Shown: positions 42,621 to 48,189 of the stretch, in pieces | Numbering within the stretch: position 1 is the first letter of the stretch | Layout: each line of letters opens with the position of its first letter | Source: an uncultured Prevotellaceae bacterium | GTDB lineage: Bacteria; Bacteroidota; Bacteroidia; Bacteroidales; Muribaculaceae | Length of the DNA stretch: 48,189 bases | Reading direction: 5' to 3' | Assembly: GCA_947306175.1 (NCBI GenBank) | Contig: CAMZFV010000023.1 | Coordinates: 1-48,189, forward strand | Program-made: the position numbers and the translations under genes | Notes under the pieces: generated by a model | The model's database searches: none | Told to the model about the DNA's origin: nothing | The model's input: only the letters and a program-made list of their open reading frames with translations

Positions 42621-43472
42621 ATGCTTAACCCGATAGAAGGCGAAATATTCTGTATCGACAAACCGTTAAGGATGACCTCGTTCACGGCGGTAAAGAAGGT
42701 GCGTGCCGTCCTGCGCACCCACTTGAAGACGCGCAGCGTCAAGGTGGGCCATGCGGGTACGCTCGACCCGTTGGCGACGGGCGTGCTGCTGCTGTGCACG
42801 GGCCACGCCACCAAGCGCATCGACGAGTTGCAGGCGGGTGTCAAGGAGTATATCGCCGATCTGAGGTTAGGGGCCACGACGCCTAGCTATGACCTGGAGA
42901 CTGAGGTGGATGCCACCTTCGAGTGGAAGCATATCGACCGCGCCCTCATCGACCGCGTGCTGCAGGAGCAGTTCACTGGAAGCATCGAGCAGGTGCCGCC
43001 CTCGTTCTCGGCCTGCAAGGTCGATGGCAAACCTGCCTACAAGTTGGCGCGTAAGGGCCAGGATGTGGAAATCCGCCCCAAGACCCTCGTCATCGACGAG
43101 ATCGAGGTGCTCCACTGCGGACTGCCCGACGAGCCGACGCTGCAAATTCGCGTGGTGTGCAGCAAGGGGACATATATCCGCGCCCTGGCTCGAGACATCG
43201 GCGTGGCGCTGGGTAGCGGTGCTCACCTGACGGGCCTGCGCCGCACGCGCGTGGGTGACGTGAGGGTAGAGGACTGCCTGACGCTCGACGCCCTGGTCGA
43301 GAAACTCGACGCCGAGACCTACGTCTCGCCCGAACAGGCTGCCGCCGAGCGCCTGGAACGGGAACGCATCGAGAACCGCGAACGTGCCGCCCGCCAGAAA
43401 GCCGAGCGCCACTCCCGCAAGCAAGAGAAAAAATGTGACGCGCCCTCAAAGCGGACGTCGCAAATCAAATGA
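42621..43472 (+). CDS. truB: tRNA pseudouridine(55) synthase
   Basis: TruB converts U55 in the T-loop of tRNAs to pseudouridine in the cytosol. The 283-residue protein has the family landmarks KPLRMTSFTAVKKVR, the catalytic motif GHAGTLDPLATGVLL with its Asp, the GSIEQVPPSFSACKVDGKPAYKLAR segment and the C-terminal CSKGTYIRALARDIG block. A short basic tail (RERAARQKAERHSRKQEKK) follows the PUA-like end. Its position between uppP and queA is the usual Bacteroidales order. Confidence 0.95.
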   Translation: MLNPIEGEIFCIDKPLRMTSFTAVKKVRAVLRTHLKTRSVKVGHAGTLDPLATGVLLLCTGHATKRIDELQAGVKEYIADLRLGATTPSYDLETEVDATFEWKHIDRALIDRVLQEQFTGSIEQVPPSFSACKVDGKPAYKLARKGQDVEIRPKTLVIDEIEVLHCGLPDEPTLQIRVVCSKGTYIRALARDIGVALGSGAHLTGLRRTRVGDVRVEDCLTLDALVEKLDAETYVSPEQAAAERLERERIENRERAARQKAERHSRKQEKKCDAPSKRTSQIK

Positions 43473-43477
43473 ATCAA

Positions 43478-43539
43478 ACTACGAATTACGCTAATTTAAC
43501 GAATAAACTTTTAGTGTAATTCGCGTAATTAGTAGTTTT
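43478..43539. repeat. ACTACGAATTA palindromic intergenic repeat, truB-queA
   Basis: Ends pair well: AACTAC-AATTACGC on the left with GCGTAATT-GTAGTT on the right (about 14 bp with one mismatch). It is followed by the AACTAA-type leader of queA. Confidence 0.7.
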
Positions 43540-43573
43540 AAATTGACAACTAAGAAGTAACAACTAAAATAAA

Positions 43574-44629
43574 ATGAAACTATCAGAATTCAATACCAAA
43601 ATGCCCGAGGATCTCATTGCCTCGCATCCCGCTCCCGTGCGTGACGAGTCACGCCTGATGGTGTTGCACAAGCGCAGCAACCAGATCGAGCACCGTGTGT
43701 TTAAGGAGATACTTGAGTACTTCAACCCCCACGACATGTTTGTGTTCAACGACACCCAGGTGTTCCCCGCCAAGCTCTTCGGCAACAAGGAGAAGACGGG
43801 CGCCCGCATCGAGGTCTTCCTGTTGCGTGAGTTGAACCCCAACAACAAGCTGTGGGACGTGCTCGTCGAGCCTGCCCGCAAGATCCGCATCGGCAACAAG
43901 CTCTACTTCGGTCTCGATGACTCGATGGTGGCTGAGGTCATCGACAACACCACGTCGCGCGGCCGCACCCTGCGTTTCCTCTATGACGGCGACCATGACC
44001 AGTTCAAGAAGGACCTGTACAACCTGGGTAACACGCCGTTGCCCTATTACATCACCCGTGATCCCGAGCCCGATGATGCCGAACGTTACCAGACTATCTT
44101 CGCCAGCAAGGAGGGCGCCGTGGTTGTGCCTGCTGCCGGTCTGCACTTCTCGCGCGAGCTGATGCGCCGCATGGAGATCCGTGACATCGACCGTGAATTC
44201 ATCACCATGCACATCAGCCTGGGCTCTTACCGTGACATCGACGTGGAGGACCTCACCAAACACCGCATGGACAGTGAGGAGATGGACGTGAGCGTTCAGG
44301 TAGCCGAAAAGGTGAATGCCCTGCGCGACGCAGGCAACAAGGTGTGTGCCATCGGCACGTCGGTGCTGCGCGCCTTTGAGACCTGTGTGGGCATGAACGG
44401 CCATATCAAGCCCTTCGGCGGCTGGTCTAACAAATTCTTGTTCCCGCCCTACGAGTGTACCACCTGCGATGCCCTGGTGACCAACTTCCATATGCCTTAC
44501 TCCATCATGCTGATGGCACAGGCCTCCTTTGGCGGCTACGAGCAGACGATGAACGCCTACAAAGTCGCCATCGAGGAGAAATACCGCTTCGGCGCCTACG
44601 GCGACGCCATGCTCATCCTCAACGACTGA
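43574..44629 (+). CDS. queA: S-adenosylmethionine:tRNA ribosyltransferase-isomerase
   Basis: QueA transfers and rearranges the ribose of S-adenosylmethionine onto 7-aminomethyl-7-deazaguanine in tRNA, making epoxyqueuosine. The 351-residue protein is of normal length and carries the family motifs LIASHPAPVRDESRLMV, FNDTQVFPAKLFG, AAGLHFSRELM and the C-terminal NFHMPYSIMLMAQASFGGYE. It is the last gene of the operon; a strong terminator follows. Confidence 0.95.
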   Translation: MKLSEFNTKMPEDLIASHPAPVRDESRLMVLHKRSNQIEHRVFKEILEYFNPHDMFVFNDTQVFPAKLFGNKEKTGARIEVFLLRELNPNNKLWDVLVEPARKIRIGNKLYFGLDDSMVAEVIDNTTSRGRTLRFLYDGDHDQFKKDLYNLGNTPLPYYITRDPEPDDAERYQTIFASKEGAVVVPAAGLHFSRELMRRMEIRDIDREFITMHISLGSYRDIDVEDLTKHRMDSEEMDVSVQVAEKVNALRDAGNKVCAIGTSVLRAFETCVGMNGHIKPFGGWSNKFLFPPYECTTCDALVTNFHMPYSIMLMAQASFGGYEQTMNAYKVAIEEKYRFGAYGDAMLILND

Positions 44630-44656
44630 TAGACCGATATTTACTGAAACATACTA

Positions 44657-44699
44657 TTCATGCCGAAAAAGGCCGTAAATGGCAATTTTTCGGCATGAA
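44657..44699 (+). terminator. Terminator of the uppP-truB-queA operon
   Basis: TTCATGCCGAAAAA (44657-44670) and TTTTTCGGCATGAA (44686-44699) are perfect 14-nt inverse complements around a 15-nt loop. The T-rich arm acts as the tail. Confidence 0.8.
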
Positions 44700-44718
44700 T
44701 TGATTTTATCTTATTCTT

Positions 44719-44813
44719 TATTTGTCCACAACTGAGAAAAAGTGTCGATTTTGGATGATTAGGATGTGTCTATTTATCCAAAATTGAGAAAAAGTGTTGA
44801 TTTTGGACGAATA
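44719..44813 (+). repeat. Two 43-bp direct repeats with internal hairpins
   Basis: Units at 44719-44761 and 44771-44813 match at 37 of 43 positions. Each holds TCCA(A/C)AA...ATTTTGGA inverted arms around GAGAAAAAGTGT. They lie 75 nt upstream of the DUF234 ATPase start. Confidence 0.75.
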
Positions 44814-44887
44814 AGCGGTAATTTTCTTGGCCGTTTGATGAAGATTTTGTTATTTTGCGTTCAAAATACAATTGTTTTAGAATTATT

Positions 44888-46333
44888 ATGGCAATCATTA
44901 TTGGACGTGAACGGGAAAAAAAGGAGTTACTGACCATTTATCACCGTGATCAGGCTCAGTTGGTCGCGGTTTACGGTCGCCGTCGTGTTGGCAAAACATA
45001 TCTTGTCAGAGAATTGTTTAAAGATGATTTTGCGTTCTATCACACTGGAGTTTCTCCTGTGGAGTTGAATAATACCAATTTACTTGAGGCACAATTGACG
45101 GCGTTTAATTTCAGTCTCAAACAATATGGAGGTGATATGCTTGCTCGTCCCACTTCATGGATGGAAGCCTTCGATTGTTTAAGGACATTGCTCATTGAGA
45201 AATGTTCAACAAAGAAACGTAATGTCGTTTTCATTGATGAAATGCCTTGGATGGATACCCCTCGTTCAGGTTTCATTACTGCATTTGAGCATTTCTGGAA
45301 TGGTTGGGCATCAGCACAGGATTATCTGATGGTAATCGTCTGTGGCTCGGCAACGTCATGGATACAAGATCATCTAATCAATTCCTATGGAGGTTTGTAT
45401 GACCGTGTTAATGCCGAGATTCAACTTGCTCCATTTACTCTCAATGAAACAGAACAACTATTACAACTCCAGCAAGTAACTCTTTCAAGGTATGATATCC
45501 TTCAATTATATATGGCTGTTGGTGGAATTCCCTTGTATCTGAGTTATGTTCAGCCTGGATACAGCCTCAGCCAGATTATTGATATATTATTTTTTAACCG
45601 CAAGGCTAAGTTGAGAGATGAATTTGACCGTCTGTTCAATTCCATATTCAGGTCACCGGAGAACTATAAAGAAATCATTAGATTGTTGTCAAAGCGTCAG
45701 ATCGGTTTTACCCGTTCAGAAATCATTGATAGGACAAACCTGCCATCGGGTAAAGGTTTAACCGAAATTCTGCGGGCGCTGGTTGCCTGTGACTTTATTG
45801 AACAATATACTCTTTTTGGTAAAGGCAAACGCGAAAAGTACTATCGATTAATCGATCCATTCTGTTTATTCTATCTAGATCAGGTTGAGGGTTTAGGAAG
45901 AGGAGACAATTTCTGGAGAGATAACGAGAACCAGCCTAAATTGGCTCCTTGGCGGGGACGAGCCTTTGAATCTGTTTGTCTCATGCATGTTGATCAGATT
46001 AAAGATGCCCTGGGCGTCAGGGGCGTGAGTTCAGAGAACGCTCCTTGGGTAATGAAAGGAACAGAAGACCAAGAGGGCATGCAGATTGACTTGATTATCA
46101 ATCGTAGTGACAGGGTTGTAAACCTGTGCGAAATGAAATTTGTCAATACTGAGTTTGAAGTAAAAAAAGACTATGAACAGAAGCTTCGTTACCGTTTGAA
46201 TTATATTTGTGAAAATGTAAGTCGTCGGCATAATGTCCAGATGACTTTGGTAACGACTTATGGGCTAAAATATGGTATTCATAGCGGAATCTTTCAACGG
46301 GTTGTGACAATGGATAGCTTGTTCAAGAGCTGA
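44888..46333 (+). CDS. ATPase with C-terminal DUF234 nuclease-like domain
   Basis: The 481-residue protein has an AAA-type ATPase domain (Walker A YGRRRVGKTYLV, Walker B NVVFIDEMPWM) followed by a winged helix and a DUF234 tail. In the tail IDLIINRS...LCEMKF shows the D and ExK residues of a PD-(D/E)XK-like nuclease fold. Related 'archaeal ATPase' proteins are common in Bacteroidales and often mobile; the function is unknown. The ATG at 44888 is chosen because it begins the conserved MAIIIGRE block; a longer frame back to 44855 lacks a good start. Codon use is A/T-richer than in the operon before it, which fits an acquired gene. Confidence 0.85.
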   Translation: MAIIIGREREKKELLTIYHRDQAQLVAVYGRRRVGKTYLVRELFKDDFAFYHTGVSPVELNNTNLLEAQLTAFNFSLKQYGGDMLARPTSWMEAFDCLRTLLIEKCSTKKRNVVFIDEMPWMDTPRSGFITAFEHFWNGWASAQDYLMVIVCGSATSWIQDHLINSYGGLYDRVNAEIQLAPFTLNETEQLLQLQQVTLSRYDILQLYMAVGGIPLYLSYVQPGYSLSQIIDILFFNRKAKLRDEFDRLFNSIFRSPENYKEIIRLLSKRQIGFTRSEIIDRTNLPSGKGLTEILRALVACDFIEQYTLFGKGKREKYYRLIDPFCLFYLDQVEGLGRGDNFWRDNENQPKLAPWRGRAFESVCLMHVDQIKDALGVRGVSSENAPWVMKGTEDQEGMQIDLIINRSDRVVNLCEMKFVNTEFEVKKDYEQKLRYRLNYICENVSRRHNVQMTLVTTYGLKYGIHSGIFQRVVTMDSLFKS

Positions 46334-46350
46334 TACCGAGTCATTAACAA

Positions 46351-47358
46351 TCAAATTACAATGTTAGAGTCTCGTTTACTCGTTAGCATGATTTTTTCGT
46401 TTTTGCGGGCTTTGCGTGTGGCGATGAGGTTGATGACATAGCCCGTAGCCAGTACAATCAGAGCTGATAACAGTAACAGCATCCCAGACAAAATTTTCAT
46501 TAACCTAATTCTATCAGGACCGATTTTCTCTGTTGTGACAGAACCAAAATCAATGAAGAACACACCCATTACTAGAGCATATACACAGAGTACGTTAATC
46601 GTCATGATGATAGCCTCCCGCCAGAAAGTACCCCAAAGCCCATAACCAAAGAGCTGTTTATATGCAATAATATAATACAGCATGGTGATTAAGGAGGCAA
46701 TGATACTCCGTGCTTGGGGGCTTATCAGATTGATTGGTATCAAAAAGAAATCCAGTACTACAATAATCACCGACAAAAGAATTTGGATAAAAAAGCCTTC
46801 CGGGAGGGTGTGGCGAGTGTTACGAGGTGCATAACGGAACATGACCCATGTGGGTATAATCGCCAGAATAGACATCAACAGCATGGCCCAACTAAAATGA
46901 CTCTCATACCACTTAACGTACTCACCCATCAATTTTCGACCTTCATCACCGATTTCATTGAAACTGATCCCTAAGACCTGAGGGAAAAACCAATAGGCGA
47001 CAAGGGAATAGATGACGGTGACAATGAAGAGCATTTTCACGGGCGGGAAACTCACTTGGCGCTTGCCGTTGATGTAGTCACTAATGAAATACCCTGGGCG
47101 CAACAGCAGATGCCAGATACTGAAGAGCAGAGAACGTGTGCCCAGACCCCAGATGTCCATCACGCCCTGGTGGACGCTCTTCCAACTGATGTGGCCGATG
47201 GTTGACTTTTGGGCGCAGCAGGGGCAGAAGTTGCCTGTGTAAGTGGTGCCGCAGCAATTGCAGCAATGCTCCTCGTCGCTGTTGACAAACTTCACTGGCT
47301 GTCGCTGCCAATGCCTGAATTGCTCGTATTTATCCTTGAGTTGGTGCCAATCTATCAT
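46351..47358 (-). CDS. DUF3667 membrane protein with zinc-ribbon-like N-terminus
   Basis: The 335-residue protein opens with a double CxxC cluster (CCNCCGTTYTGNFCPCCAQ) that looks like a zinc ribbon, then a conserved block (HISWKSVHQGVMDIWGLGTRSLLFSIW) and five or six transmembrane segments. It matches the Bacteroidetes DUF3667 family, whose function is unknown. A longer frame starts at 47397 but would lie inside the -7 promoter box at 47395-47402, so the ATG at 47358 is preferred. The gene converges with the DUF234 ATPase; the stop codons are 17 nt apart. Confidence 0.8.
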   Translation of the reverse strand: MIDWHQLKDKYEQFRHWQRQPVKFVNSDEEHCCNCCGTTYTGNFCPCCAQKSTIGHISWKSVHQGVMDIWGLGTRSLLFSIWHLLLRPGYFISDYINGKRQVSFPPVKMLFIVTVIYSLVAYWFFPQVLGISFNEIGDEGRKLMGEYVKWYESHFSWAMLLMSILAIIPTWVMFRYAPRNTRHTLPEGFFIQILLSVIIVVLDFFLIPINLISPQARSIIASLITMLYYIIAYKQLFGYGLWGTFWREAIIMTINVLCVYALVMGVFFIDFGSVTTEKIGPDRIRLMKILSGMLLLLSALIVLATGYVINLIATRKARKNEKIMLTSKRDSNIVI

Positions 47359-47394
47359 ATAAAGCGGTGATATCGTTTTTTCATTATTGACGTG

Positions 47395-47402
47395 CAAAAT
47401 TA
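47395..47402 (-). promoter_or_regulatory. Promoter -7 element of the DUF3667 gene
   Basis: On the minus strand TAATTTTG, 36 nt before the chosen start codon. A clear -33 element is not seen. Confidence 0.4.
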
Positions 47403-47499
47403 TAAAAAAGTTTCCAGTTTCTGGTTTATTGTCCCTAGTTTCTATCGGGCAACAGCACCATTTTTTTCAATTCAATACCAAAGAATTGGATTTTTTTAT

Positions 47500-47507
47500 T
47501 ATCTTTG
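47500..47507 (+). promoter_or_regulatory. Promoter -7 element of the cytochrome b gene
   Basis: TATCTTTG lies 63 nt upstream of the start at 47571. Just before it, CAATTC and GAATTG (about 47468-47488) make a small inverted repeat flanked by T-runs. Confidence 0.5.
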
Positions 47508-47570
47508 CAGGATAATGTTTGAATTAACGGAATAACAATCATTAATAATAACTAAAAAATCATCAATTTT

Positions 47571-48189
47571 ATGTGGTTAACTAATTCATCTGTAGGACGT
47601 AAGGTGGTGATGTCGGTGACCGGCCTCTTCCTTGTCCTATTCGTTACTTTCCATGCGCTGATGAACGCGGTGGCCCTCATCAAGTTTGAGGCTTACGATG
47701 CCATCTGTGAGTTCCTCGGCGCCAACTGGTATGCTGTGCTGGGTACGTTGATCCTGGCAGGCGGCTTTGCGATTCACATCATCTACGCCTTCTGGCTCAC
47801 GTTGCAGAACCGCAAGGCTCGCGGTAACAACCGCTATGCCGTGACCTCCAAACCCAAAGACGTGGAGTGGGCTTCACAGAACATGCTCGTCCTGGGTATC
47901 ATCGTTTGCTGCTTCATGATTCTCCACCTCATTCAGTTCTGGGCCAAGATGCAGTTGCCCGAGCTCATGGGTGACCATGTGATGAACGGCACCAGCTACT
48001 TGCAGGCTACTTTCAGCCACTGGTGGGTATTGCCTATCTACCTGATCGGCTTTGCTGCCCTGTGGTTCCACATCAGCCACGGTTTCTGGAGTGCTTTCCA
48101 GACGCTGGGTACCGCTAACGACAAGTGGATTAAGCGCTGGCAGTGCATCTCCAAGTGGTGGGCCACCATCGTGTTTATCCTGTTTGCTG
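47571..48189 (+). CDS. sdhC: Succinate dehydrogenase/fumarate reductase cytochrome b subunit, partial
   Basis: The frame is open from ATG 47571 to the window edge (206 codons). The protein starts MWLTNSSVGRKVVMSVTGLF and shows the di-heme b558-type membrane anchor pattern: His residues in TFHALMN, AIHIIYAF, ILHLIQFW and WFHISHGFW, on about five transmembrane helices. It anchors the flavoprotein and iron-sulfur subunits and carries electrons to or from menaquinone in succinate or fumarate respiration. The sdhA/frdA and sdhB/frdB genes would be expected just to the right. Symbols differ between genomes (sdhC or frdC). Confidence 0.9.
   Translation, partial: MWLTNSSVGRKVVMSVTGLFLVLFVTFHALMNAVALIKFEAYDAICEFLGANWYAVLGTLILAGGFAIHIIYAFWLTLQNRKARGNNRYAVTSKPKDVEWASQNMLVLGIIVCCFMILHLIQFWAKMQLPELMGDHVMNGTSYLQATFSHWWVLPIYLIGFAALWFHISHGFWSAFQTLGTANDKWIKRWQCISKWWATIVFILFA

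Noticed and set aside
44855..44887. An N-terminal extension of the DUF234 ATPase
   Set aside because: The extension lacks a good start codon and family similarity begins at the ATG at 44888.

Overview
The window is chromosomal DNA from a member of the order Bacteroidales, probably a gut or rumen Prevotellaceae/Muribaculaceae-type organism. The evidence is the many Bacteroidetes-type promoters (TTTG, 19-21 nt, TAnnTTTG), lineage-typical families (DUF3098, DUF3667, DUF6291-like, BspA-type leucine-rich repeats, dockerin-type secreted proteins, a type IX-like C-terminal sorting tail), and the gene order DUF3098-uppP-truB-queA. No rRNA, tRNA or CRISPR array was seen.

Layout. 1-970: the start of a leftward rubredoxin-like gene, then a small IS200/IS605-type HUH transposase between two nested pairs of inverted repeats. 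1041-3380: divergent gapA and mscL, a stand-alone LuxR-type HTH protein and a possible 31-codon ORF. 3384-12688 (all leftward): two paralogous calcineurin-like phosphoesterases, a dockerin-bearing secreted protein, aroA, cvpA and two GH25 muramidases. 12700-21669 (rightward): an AlbA_2/HATPase/winged-helix regulator flanked by a duplicated promoter segment, rnr, mtaB, a DUF1016 nuclease, a GT2 glycosyltransferase and an aldo-keto reductase with ferredoxin-like tail. 21900-32499 (rightward): four small exported proteins, a 1,890-residue alpha-2-macroglobulin-like protein inside a 24-bp direct repeat, and two membrane proteins. 32567-35231 (leftward): an AAA ATPase and two overlapping replication-type accessory genes. 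35300-36252: a gene-poor region rich in folded-RNA signals. 36253-41004: a very large secreted protein. 41202-44699: the DUF3098-uppP-truB-queA operon. 44719-48189: a DUF234 ATPase, a DUF3667 membrane protein and the start of a succinate dehydrogenase/fumarate reductase cytochrome b gene.

Functionally the window mixes housekeeping genes (glycolysis, chorismate, RNA decay, tRNA modification, lipid carrier recycling, respiration) with envelope and exported proteins (muramidases, macroglobulin, BspA-like, dockerin and sorting-tail proteins) and a few accessory modules.

The most unusual region is 35300-36252. Two related segments of about 165-175 nt share a 5' block, a 9-bp stem with one A-U to G-C change between copies, and a second crossing stem that ends in a U-run. 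This looks like a paired, possibly undescribed attenuator or small RNA. Between the copies lie a 15-C homopolymer, a 20-bp palindrome and another hairpin. Other notable points are an 11-nt tandem repeat inside the AlbA_2 regulator that could switch its reading frame, direct repeats flanking whole genes, and several families of intergenic repeats, one of which seems to have cost mtaB its start codon.
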